Of a DNA stretch of 64,000 nucleotides, positions 37,001 through 47,800 are shown piece by piece. Under the pieces are notes generated by a model, which saw only the letters and a program-made list of their open reading frames with translations, was not told the DNA's origin and ran no database searches. Made by a program: the position numbers and the translations under genes. Each line of letters starts with the position of its first letter. The first letter of the stretch is position 1. This DNA comes from Cymbidium sinense (taxonomy: Eukaryota > Streptophyta > Magnoliopsida > Asparagales > Orchidaceae), in the NCBI GenBank assembly GCA_021442155.1, contig CM038215.1, positions 206,950,982-207,014,981 of the forward strand, given 5' to 3'.

Positions 37001-39630
37001 CCGTGGCACCCCAAGTCGGGATGTTCAATTTATTTAATTTTTTTAGATGCAAATAATACATACCTTAGGATGATTCTTCCGTGCCTACATATACTCCACT
37101 TCTAGAGGCAATGCAACCTCAAAAAGCTTGGATTTACAAAAATCCATCTTTTTTGAACTTTGGCTAGTCCCCTAATCCAAGAGAATGAGATTTCTTTGCA
37201 AATTGCATGACACTTTCCTTTCAATTTAGTCATTTCTAAAAATCGCAACTAGTCTTAATTAATTTATATAATTTATTTTTTATATTTTGTGTTAGATATG
37301 TTATTAATCCATGAGAGTTCTTGTGACTAAAATTAATTTTCAAATTCATTTTTTTTATATTAGGTTGTTATATGCTCTATAAATATTCTACCTATATAAT
37401 CTCATAATTGATTGTTGAATGAAATTACTTTTTCTTGTGTGAAGCTCTTATAGAAAGTCTTGGTGGTTGGTCTACAACTTGGAGAGGCTTGGTGTCTGAT
37501 TTATAACTCTTATATTTTGGTGAGTTAAGAGAGATATCCTTTTGATTTAGGGGATATTCATCCTATTAAAAAAGTGCAAAATAAAAAGAATATAATGAAA
37601 AGTAAATGTAGTGTATTAAACTTATTTTTGTGATTATTTGGTTGAGTATATTACAAATCTAAGAAATTGGTTGTTCATTTCTAGATTGAAGTAAAATTAA
37701 TTCAATGTAAATCCTTACAATGAAAGTGGCCTTAGCTGGTGATTGATGGTCAGTGATGATGCACTAGGCAATAGGCTCCGGTGGAGGCCGATGATGGTGG
37801 CTGGTGACAAGCAATGGATAGTAGCAACGGACAACAACGATGGACAGTGCTTTATATGAGTACTGCTTTTAGAATTTGCTTAAACCAGATGAATTCTAAA
37901 TACATTGAAAATGAATTAGAGAGGGAATTCTAAATACATTGAAATTTTACAATAAGTTTTTTTTTTCTTTCAACCAAAATTCAAAAATTTCCAAGTCATG
38001 CATTTCATTTGTATTGCATTAGGATTACTTGCAACTAAATAATCACTCAATCAAATTCCACATTTCTTTCTTTTAATTTTCTTTAGGCTGCTCTCTTCTA
38101 AAATCTTAAACCTATTTAGTAACCACCTCTAAATCTTCACACATGCTCCTTAGTATCCCTTTTACATCCAACCTTCCTATCTCTTCCATAGTCACTAGTC
38201 TCAAAGAAACCTGAATGGAAGAGCTCAACCTTCCCCTTCATTTTTAAAACATACCCTTCCCTTTTACCGCTAAGACCCAAGCCACCACTTTCCCTCCACT
38301 TCCTGGTTACCTCGAGTCCCATCCTCTTGAACTCTCTTTCCAGTTAGACGCCACTTCAACCTTTCGAAGTTCTACAAAAGTTAGTTCTAACCTAACCTTA
38401 GTCTAAACCCTAAATTAGTCTTCCTCCAGCTTCCATACTTAGATTCTTTTCTAATTTTGACTTTTATATTTGGATCTTTACCAACCCAAGCTTTAAATGC
38501 CTTCACCCATCTTAGATCCTCTCTTTGGCACCTCCATCAACCTTTCTTTTACTACTCTGCATGTGTGGGCTAGGCTTGATTGATCACTTTGAAAGTCAAG
38601 CAAGAATATATAGCAATTTTTAAAGAAACAATTGAACAGTTTTGAATGGTCCACATCTTGATGTTTTATAATTCAAATTTTCTAATTCTTTGATGTTTTG
38701 TGAGTATTATAAATTTTTAGGTTAGGGAAAACCCAACAATTTTGACTTTTTTGTTAGAGTTGCATAGATGAGAGATATTTATCCTTTTTTTTTAAATATA
38801 ATGAGATACTTCATTTAGTTATTTTTGAGTCATTCTAAAACATTTATTTTGAATTTTTAAAGTTAGCCTATTTCAATGCATGTGTTGCTGTACATTGTTC
38901 CCAGGGATTTGGTTTAGCCAAAATCTACTAAAGGGTTCTTAGGATCAAGCATGACCCTAGATCCATCGAAGTCCACAGTTTTTGTTTTGACTTGTTCCTT
39001 GAATTGTTTCTTCATAATGACCTTACCTATGCCAATTCTTAGTGGGTGAGGGCTTAATAGGCTAGTTGGCTATAGTGTAATGGTGGCATTATTTTCAGGT
39101 TTATTGGTGTCTTCAATTCTTACATGATCTAAAAGGTTAAGAGAAGCAAATTTTTGCTTTATTTGTTCATCATACTTCTTACCTTAATAATATAACTAAC
39201 TTTTACAATGCTTAGAATATAAGAAAGTTGATATAATATCGTAGACTAAGTCATAAAATAAGCAACTAAGTTATTATTTAAGAAACATATATTGAGCTCT
39301 TAACAAGCTAACAACAAATGAATATGCTTACCATAAATGAATGAGTCTATCTTCAATCTTATTTATATGTTGAGCTTCAAACATTTTGTTTATGTTTGTT
39401 TAATTATCTAAATAAATAAACGTAAATGAGCCTTAGATGAATGAGTATTGAGCTGCTCATCAAGCACATTAGTTTTATTAAAAAGCCCTAACTATGAGGA
39501 GTTGATTAGAATGCTATTAAGCTAGATCCTGATAAGATAATCAAGATGATCATTGAACCAAATTTATAATTAAAATGAACAGATTTATTGTGGGTCATGT
39601 TACTACCAGCTTTGTCTTGTTAGAAACTTA
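37001..39630. other. TPK intron segment, unassigned
   Basis: No convincing gene. A minus-strand frame at 38,137-38,322 has no recognised domain. A GC-richer patch at about 37,735-37,850, dense in GATGGTGG/GATGATG words, could be a MITE or LTR fragment but has no clear ends. Confidence 0.4.
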
Positions 39631-39639
39631 TGCAATTAA

Positions 39640-40310
39640 AGCCCTCCATCACAATCCAGATGCTATTGATGGAGGAGACAATACACTAATAGTAGGTCAG
39701 AGATGTCTCTTATCAATGCTAGTCTAAGAGTTTTCTTCGTAAATTGTGGAGGGAAAAATTGGAGTGGGGAAGGGTTCTCGACAAAGTGGAATGTTGTTGT
39801 GAGAAGTAGGAAGTTAGGAAACATGCATACGTTGGAGAGATTTTGAAGCCTATGGGGTACAAATTTTATCCAGAAAGGAATAGAGGTAAACATTAGGAGG
39901 CCACATCTCTAGTATATGAATGGCTTTCCAAGAAAGAACCATAGACACCCATTTTGTTTAGATCAAAATTTTCTTGGCAAATGACCTTAAAGAGAAAATA
40001 CTTTCATTCATAAAGAAAGATGGAGGTTCCCTTAGGGTCCTAGTATGGCCTCTTACCAAGAAAGTAACCATCAATTGCAAGTTCCCAATTCATTGAACCA
40101 CCTAGCATCTTTGTACTTATGAAGACATCTTCTTCATTGTTTTGACCATATTTGACAATGAATTCTAGAGCAGAAGGGAGTTGAGCTGAAAGGAGACGCT
40201 TCCAATTCAAGTTGGTGCCATGGACAATGATTAGTACTAGATTTATTGCTGAGAGACAGGGAAGGGGAATGCAGGAAAGGGATTCTAGCTCCAAAAATTT
40301 GAGCATCATA
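39640..40310 (-). pseudogene. DUF4283-like domain fragment of a LINE-type element
   Basis: Minus-strand reading across three frames gives a pattern like the DUF4283 domain found in many plant L1-type ORF1 proteins: NWELAIDGYFLGKRP (about 40,098-40,050), then an ESIFSLRSFAKKIL-like strand, then W..SFLGKPFI, and finally VPIWIK/KIC-like residues before LQ.LSNV (about 39,880-39,830). At least two frameshifts and one stop interrupt it. The order fits the domain, but with no tool-based alignment the assignment is tentative. Confidence 0.45.
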
Positions 40311-41139
40311 GTGGAGGTTAAAGATGAAAATTAATTTTCACAATCAAGAGGAACGGATTTTCATGAGAATATTTTTTGAGCTTGAATGATGTTCGAGAGG
40401 ACTTTGTGGAGAGATGAAGGTTGAATTCGGTTGAAGGGGCTTTCCATTGAGGTGAGAGAGGAAGACTTAATATGTGAATAGAAAAGGTTTCCAGTCTAGG
40501 ATGAAGGATGGACAGAAAGAGGACTAGTGAGATGCAGGTCATTGAAGTGGCAGGGGTAAACTTCATACGCGAAGAGAAGGGGCCTTCGGCCTATATCAAA
40601 GAATGGAAGAGTTAAAGAGGACTAGTTAGGTATAGTTGGAGCACAGAGCAGAATTCGCCACTATGAAGCAAGGGTAAGGATCATGAACCAGAACCCTAAC
40701 CCTAGTGGAAGCAAAACTAGAAACTGTCTCTAGCTTTCACAGTTATGCTTATGTTGGTGAATATGATCAGCTGTTTTGCTAATCGTTTGTTTTCTAGTTG
40801 CTGATTCAGAGAAAAAGTAACATCTTCTTACTTACGTGTGAAAGCTATATTTCTTCTTTACTCCCTCTTTGATGTTGTTTCGAAACATCAGATTTTCATT
40901 GAAAGATGCTAATGTTCATTCTACCATCCTTGAGTAGATTACTCATGTCAAGGTCGGTAAAAAGTTTTTGTTGTGAATGTTATTATCATTCATCTTTTCT
41001 TTTTGTACACACTACTGTTCAGATTTTAAACATTTTTTTTGAATGTTGGACTAGGAAAATATTAGCTGGAAATACTGAAGGATATTTATTAATAATAAAG
41101 TCATAGCTCTTATGCTAATACTATTCGTTATTTTTCCAG

Positions 41140-41281
41140 CAAATCAGAGTTTGTAATATACAAGCTGAAGGAGATGAGACAGATTGAAGAGAAAGATATA
41201 CTGCAGATCTGCAATCAGTTTAATAAGCTTGATCCTAACAATACAGGCAAAATTATACTCCCTGATTTATTGAATAGTTGA
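41140..41281 (+). CDS. TPK: Two-pore K+ channel (TPK family), exon 2: last base of codon 332 to the stop (residues 333-378)
   Basis: The exon begins with C (completing Ser332) and continues KSEFVIYKLKEM, supplying positions 10-12 of the first EF-hand loop (Asp324 to Glu335) and its exiting helix. A second EF hand follows, EEKDILQICNQFNKLDPNNTGKI, whose loop (363-374) has D-x-N-x-T-G at the Ca2+ positions but Asp instead of Glu at position 12. The protein ends at residue 378 with TGA (41,279-41,281). These C-terminal hands confer Ca2+ sensing in TPK channels. No other coding exon is needed: the total length and domain order match the family. Confidence 0.96.
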
Positions 41282-41540
41282 TTGCAATGTAAAAATATTT
41301 GTGCTATGTATTTTTTATTGGTCCATCCTCGCAGTGGGAATGTATAAATTATGGCTTTTTTTTTTTTTTAAGTTATAATTTGATTTCTTAAGTAATGCTT
41401 AATTTAATTAATCTTATCTATAAGGGAGTTGACTTTCTCTTATGCTTATAAAATACCTTATTTTTTAAACAAGTTCATATTTATTAGTTTTATCATTTTT
41501 TTGAGGATATTTGAACGAATTTATTCGTAAACTCATACAC
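41282..41540 (+). other. TPK 3' flank / putative 3' UTR
   Basis: T-rich sequence directly after the stop codon (poly-T at about 41,357-41,370) with no canonical AATAAA close by. The polyadenylation site cannot be fixed from sequence alone. Confidence 0.35.
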
Positions 41541-41640
41541 ACAACGTATGTATAAGAACTTGAACTTAAGACTTCTTGATTAGAAGCCAAAGTTTTTACC
41601 CATTAGGTTAAGGTGTCTTGCATAGTTTGCCTTCAAATAG
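41540..41640 (-). mobile_element. tRNA-like SINE segment
   Basis: Read on the minus strand, CACCTTAACCTAATGGGTAA resembles an A box (the TGGCCTAGTGG type), and AAGTCTTAAGTTCAAGTTC resembles a GGTTCGAGTCC B box about 30 bases later. The stretch between them keeps an anticodon-arm-like layout (GACTTTGGCTTC-like). It does not form an intact tRNA. A tRNA-derived SINE head is the best reading; the ends were not determined. Confidence 0.5.
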
Positions 41641-41758
41641 TGTTGGTAGTTGTGTTCTGATATTTGATATTCATTAGATAATCATTAGAACTATAAGGGA
41701 CTGAAGCTAAAATTCATTTGCACTTACATAAGATGATTTGTTTAAAATTAATTTCATT

Positions 41759-41762
<4 letters not shown>

Positions 41763-41796
<34 letters not shown>
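41763..41796. repeat. (TA)n microsatellite
   Basis: A perfect TA dinucleotide tract just downstream of the TPK gene. Confidence 0.97.
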
Positions 41797-41799
<3 letters not shown>

Positions 41800-41801
<2 letters not shown>

Positions 41802-44800
41802 TTTTAGTATGCCCATATTTATTTAGGTTAAGTTTATTAATTCTTTATGAGAGTTTGAATCATGATAAATAAACTAGCTGCAAGTTTGGACTCACCTAGT
41901 CGAAAGTGACCTAGTCTCAAGCAACCTATAATCAAATATTATAAATCACCCTCAAGTCAGACCTAATTCAATTCACAACATGCAACTATAGTATTTACTG
42001 AAGTTGCTTTGTCATTATGGCTATTCACCTAAGAAACTTTGATATTCACTTTAAATATTCATTAGTCAATTAGTAGTTCTCTTAGAAAAAACTCATTAAG
42101 AATACTTGTTCTTAATTTGAAATTGATTGATAGACCTATTTCTGTATTGCATAGTAAGCTACTTCGAGTCCAAGGCACATATTTTCATACAAATCATAAT
42201 ATAGTCAATTTTGTTATATTGACCTTGACCTTCATCTCTAAAGAGGTGGCCATTGGTTGAATGCAAGCTTAACATAGATTTTTTTTTTTTTTTTCATAAA
42301 GCTAAACTAAATCTCATTTGTTTCTTTTAGATTGTCTCCAGATTCTTCTCAAAATCTCTTTCACTTAATCTCAGTGTGTGTCATCTTTGTACTCAATTTG
42401 TTTTGACCTTCTCCATTTTAGGGGCTCAATTAGGGGTTTTATAAATCAATTCAATTAAGAAGAATATATAATACTTAATCTTCTTTTCTCTCTTTACATT
42501 CTAACTCATAAGGTCAATCCATATTTATAGTAGAGTATTAACATCTATCATGGATAATATTTGATTCAATGTCCTCCAAGGTGTGATGAGCATGAAAATG
42601 CCTAAAATAAAGCTGATCATGGGCATATCAAAGAGAGGGAAGTGTCCTTGCTAAGACTCTAAATAATTACATCAAATGGAGGAACATGCTCTTTTTTTGT
42701 TCCATGCAAATGTTTTAGACTTGAAGTTACTACTTTGTCTTTTTGATGATGAGTTACACCTAACTAAGAAGAGTACAATAAAGAATTTTCTTCGCTATCA
42801 TAATGCTTTGCCTATGAATTTTTTTTTAAAGAGATCATAGATGCTCAATCATCATGAAGTTTGAGATGCATGTATTGCATTCTTCTTGAGGAAAACCAAC
42901 CTTGGTTAATAATTTCATGCTTGGACTCAAGTATTTTAATTCTCATTTTTATTTATGTAAAGAAGTGCATACTATTCTTTGCCATCTTTACGAAATCACA
43001 TTTGAGGTGATTCTTACTTATTACTATGGAGCATTACATGCTTCACTAATGTTAGGTAGTAATTTATCTTATGATCTACTAAGTTTGAAATATGATTTGG
43101 GAAAGTCACTCCATTACTTTATGCCACATTTCCCCAATGAGATGCTGGACTTTATTAACTTCAAAGAGCCTCATGAGAGTATTAATTTAGAATATAGGTT
43201 AATAGGTATATAGGCACATGAAAATCAATGAAAAAAATTGGTATATATATCTTAAAAATTTTTCTTAGTTGGAAAGAAAGACCAAATATGATTTATTTAG
43301 CCCTGAGGATCTAAGTCTATTAGGAGTGTATGCCCAATAATTAATAACGTCTTTGATATGATGCTCAGATTACTCTTAATTAAGAATGTTTATTTACATC
43401 TTGAATTCGATATAAAAGGGTTATAATTCTTGTAAAAGTTAGGGTCAAAGGGTTTATAATGCAAAATAGTATATAATAGGTAAGATAACACAAATTGGAA
43501 TGATCTTGATATGGTGACTCAAAAAAATAATATATTTCATCAAAGATTAGAGTGTCAAAAGAATTAAGAATAAAAAGTTTGTCCAAAAGTACATTGAGAT
43601 CTTTTTGCCCAAGGAGGGACACAGATAAAATACAATGAAGAAAATGGACTTACAATAACTTACATGATAATGCTGAACTTAGAGATTTAATAATCCATAG
43701 AGTGATTTCCTAAAAGAGAGGAAACATCTCTACATCAAATATAAATGTTAAGGAAAATATCCATGGAGAGGGGACTTATATATCTTTATTAACTAAAAAG
43801 AAAATGTGTAGATTAGTCATAATATCTTAGATGAGTACTTATATTGACATATATGAAAAAATGGGCCTCAACATATAGCATGATTACAACACTCCAAATT
43901 TTAATGCAAATAAACAACAATACAATACTATTTTACCATTTATTGGGAAGATTACTATAAGAATGAATTATAAGTCAATAATATGAGTTAGGAAACCCAA
44001 TAGTAGGTTTTATATTCTTTAAATAGGTAATGTCTCTAATTTCACACATGTGTTAAAACAATATCATTAAGTCCTAATGAAAATATAAGACACAATGATA
44101 AATAGAAAATGAGTCTTAAAGTGTCAATTACAATAATGTCAATAATCTATATACATCCAAAGGAAAATTTATAAAGAACTAAATAGATGGCACACTTATG
44201 TGCAAGTGTGTACATATGTGTGCTCAAAGGATGACTATATAAATATTGACTTCACAACTTTTATAGTCCACAAATTTATATTTTAGCTTGAGTAACTTGA
44301 AAGGTTAAGTGACTAAAATAAGGAGATTTGAGTCAAGTGAAAAAGGATGTATAAAGGAATGTGGTGGAATTGGGAAGGATCCTTAGCCATTTTTATTTAT
44401 TCTTATCATCATTTTTTTTCTAAATTATAAAATATTAACATGATTCCAAGAATAAATGAAGTAAAAAAAATGATTATACTTCAACACTTTAAAGGCATGA
44501 AAAAGTTTATATAAGATTGGCTTTGGATTACAATTTATGAGCCTGGCCTAGTTATATTCTTAAAATAAAGTGAGCCTCAATGATTTTCCAGGAATTTAAA
44601 TATCTCCACACATTTTTCTATTTACCCTATAAATCAATGTAAAAGAGTTAATAATGATCATATTTTAAATGAATTTTTTTAACAAGTTCAAGGAGATACT
44701 CAAATGGTGTTAACGGGAGCTAATTTGCCTAATAATCAAATGTAAAATCAAGAGAGGGATAAATTTGTACTTTTTAAAATTTTATTTCTTTTCAAGTAAT

Positions 44801-44849
44801 TTAAATTTGTCATTAATAATGCTTTAAAGGGATGTCGTCCCCTTGAGAC
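41800..44849. other. AT-rich intergenic DNA, no gene recognised
   Basis: The longest frame (42,902-43,213 plus, 103 codons) has no recognisable motif and lacks the base composition of the TPK exons. It may be the relic of a transposon protein, because weak open stretches precede it at about 42,640-42,900 with interruptions, but I could not assign a family. Confidence 0.4.
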
Positions 44850-44852
44850 TTA

Positions 44853-45170
44853 GGGGTTGTTTGATTGCCTGTATTTAGAGTGTAAAGTAAACCGAATGCA
44901 GTGTAAAAGGAATACAATGTATTTGGATTACTTTAACATGTTTGATTGAAAACTCTACAAATATATGAATATTTTTTTTGATAAAATAAATGTAATGTAA
45001 AGTCTTCTTGAGATTATGGGGGGGGGGGGTTGCACCACGGGTGGCCATGGCCAACGGGTGATGGAGGTCCGGTGGAGGCAGGGTCGACGGCGGTAGCTAA
45101 ACCCACGAGACAACGCGGCAAGGAGAGGCTACAGTCAAAACACTTTATATGCAGACAACCAAATAACTCC
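44853..45170. mobile_element. PIF/Harbinger (Tourist-like) MITE, 318 bp
   Basis: The left terminus GGGGTTGTTTGATTGCCTGT matches the reverse complement of the right terminus, GGAGTTATTTGGTTGTCTGC; the similarity continues into TTAGAGTG versus ATAAAGTG. The element is flanked by TTA on both sides (44,850-44,852 and 45,171-45,173), the 3-bp duplication typical of PIF/Harbinger. The core is GC-rich, with a run of ten G residues (about 45,019-45,028), and has no coding frame. Confidence 0.85.
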
Positions 45171-45173
45171 TTA

Positions 45174-47800
45174 GTTGCTTAGGATTCTAATGTTAGTAAA
45201 TAATTTAAGGGGTTGTTTGAGATCACTTTTTTTTTGTATTTTTATTTCATTTTGTTTATATTTTGTTTCAAAATAAAATATGTTTGGTGGAAATAATTAT
45301 TTTTAAAAACACTCTAAACATATAAAGTTATAATAATTAAAAGATTATAAAAAATTAAACTATATTTATTGTCTAATATTTCATCATTTAAACTATATTG
45401 TAAATATTATATTTTATAAAAATTATTTTTTTATGTAGTTTAGAAGATGTTTTATAAAGTAGCAAAATTGAGTTTCTAAAATTAAGTATTAAACATTTTT
45501 AGGTAAAAGGTTAAAAAATTGACTTTATTTATAGGAATCTAATATTTACAGTTCTCTGCAAGTGATAAGGGGCCACTATAAACCTTTACATGTGCTCCAT
45601 TATAACCCAGAGAGATTGACTTATTAAATTTTTTTAATACTTAACATTTACATAGTTTAATAGGTCTAAGCAAACTTGGGCTCCCTTATAAACCTTATCG
45701 GGTATCTACAAACTTAAATATCGAAAAACATATTATCATATAAGTGGTCTATTTTAATGATTATTAATGGCCAATTTTGACACATTTTGGAAGAATAATT
45801 TTATAGAACATTCACCCAATATGAGATGTTACCTAAATTAAGATCATAGTTCGAATTCATAAGTTAATTATATAAATATATGCATAAAAGATAAAAGAGC
45901 CAATGCTTTTCTGAGATACAAACCTTCCCTAAAGAAAATTATAAATAGCTATTTCTTAATTAAAAAAGTTGAAAATGATAAAAATCTTGGAAAACCATTA
46001 ACCCCAATCTTCAATATTTTATTTAGAGTGCTTGGCATTTTCATGCAATGCAAATACAAATGTAAGATTATTTCAAATCCAAAGATTAAATCATTGAAAA
46101 TATCTTTGAAATCAGAATATTATACCTTACTTTAATCAAAACCTTTTTTAGAAAATAACTTTTTAGAAAGTGATTAACCATCTAACCATAAGGGCATACC
46201 TATATGACAAACCTATACCTTAAGATGAAATAAATATCATTAACTTAATAATATTGGATAATAGAAGATATATGAGAATATAAAACTACTTTCAAAATTA
46301 TTAGAATTTTTATCTTTGAGTTTTTAATAGAATTTTTTAATATTTTGAGATAATTTACTATTCTATAAGATGTAAACATTTATGAAAATCCTTCTTAAGA
46401 GGAGCATTGCTTAAGAGGACCATTTATAAAATTTTTTTTGAGATAACCCATAATGACAATGGGTTTACTCTTATTGTAAACTTTTGCTAAAGAGGAGCAT
46501 TGGTTAAGGATAAAAATGAGTCCAAGGTTTTAAACTGAAGTCATCTTAATACTTTCTTTTAAATGAATATGTATTATAAAATTGTTCATCATGTGTTGTC
46601 TCTCACCCAAAAAGACTTTAATAATATTAGAGGAGGTCCGTTCTAAAGAGCTTGGATGCTAGTTTACTTCTGATAACCTAGATAGAAAATTGTTAACCTC
46701 CCATTCAATATGACATGAGATTGTTGAACTAACATTATAAGAGTTATCAATACCATGGTAGATTCTTTCAATAAACTAGTCAACTTCTGTATGTCTTTGT
46801 GGTCCTTTGCCCTATATGGGATTATACTCCATTTATCAATTTCCTTTAACGTCTTAATAACATAATATTATACTCATTATCATGCACTACCTTACCAAAT
46901 TGATCAAGAACATTATGATGACACAATTTATTATTAAGGTAATTAACAATTTTTTGTGGTATAAAATCGTCACTTAATTTTTCATTCCCCTTGCAATTAT
47001 CATTAATAATGATCAATAATTCTCTATAAAAAGTTAACTTACTTGACTTTATCTCAAATAATTCCATGAAAAGGAATCAAATACATTAATTATCAGTTTG
47101 CTAAAAAAACTATTAATAACTCAAGTTTTAAAATCATTTTTAGATTGAGACTAGGTCCAATATACTCCCTCTCATTGCATTTCCTAGTAAAATTAATCCA
47201 TTTTATGTGCCATTTAGGAAGAATTTTTAAGCTAATATGGACTAATCTTAAGTATCCCTACCCCTTTTCTTTGTTTTAAAGGACTCCATTAAAATTCACC
47301 AATTAGTTTGCGACAATCTTAACTGTGCACAAATATACCATTGGATTTATATTGGCATATTTAATCTTATTTTAGCCTCTTGAATCTAGTCACATAAAAT
47401 TTGACTATGGTTTGACTTAATTTGATTCTAAGAGACCATATATTATTTATGATCACTTTCAATGCACTAAAGTTTATAATATACTTCCTTGGCTTGATGT
47501 CATCACTTTTGGCTCAATGAAGCACATTATTGATGAATAATTAGCTCTATAAATAGCCATATTAGAATCTAAGATTATATTATTCTAATGGGATTATAAC
47601 ATATAATTAAGTTATCTAGGTAGACCCACATTTTTATAGACCTCAATAGATAATGATTATCTTTTAAATATCGACCGAACACTATAGGTAAACTATAGTT
47701 TTCTAGCAGTAACCCATGACCTAAGCCTTTTAAAGTAAATCAACATGGGACAACTTTAGTTATCAATAGGCTAGCCTTTTAGCTAACCTGTGGTAACCTA
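45174..47800. other. AT-rich intergenic DNA, no gene recognised
   Basis: Only short frames occur. The minus-strand frame 47,067-46,846 (73 codons) is preceded and followed by broken frames that could belong to an old transposon, but no domain could be named. A one-sided GGGGTTGTTTGAGAT motif at about 45,209 resembles the neighbouring MITE end, without a partner. Confidence 0.4.

Larger units (their letters stand above)
10162..41139 (+). other. Giant TPK intron (30,978 bp), GT-AG, phase 2
   Basis: The donor GTATGG follows codon base 2 of residue 332. The acceptor TTATTTTTCCAG ends at 41,139, with a branch-like TGCTAATA at about 41,113-41,120. Joining the two exons makes Ser332 and completes a 12-position EF-hand loop without changing frame, which is strong evidence that the two exons belong together. 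The intron is filled with mobile DNA on both strands, annotated separately. Plant introns of this size are rare outside large, transposon-rich genomes. Confidence 0.93.

Noticed and set aside
10893..41640. Functional tRNA genes at 10.9 kb and 41.6 kb
   Set aside because: The A and B boxes are degenerate and acceptor and anticodon stems do not pair, so SINE remnants are more likely.
42902..43213. 103-codon plus-strand frame
   Set aside because: No motif, no splice-compatible neighbours and AT-rich composition; kept only as an unassigned region.
45205..45300. Second MITE starting GGGGTTGTTTGAGAT
   Set aside because: No inverted partner terminus or target duplication could be found.
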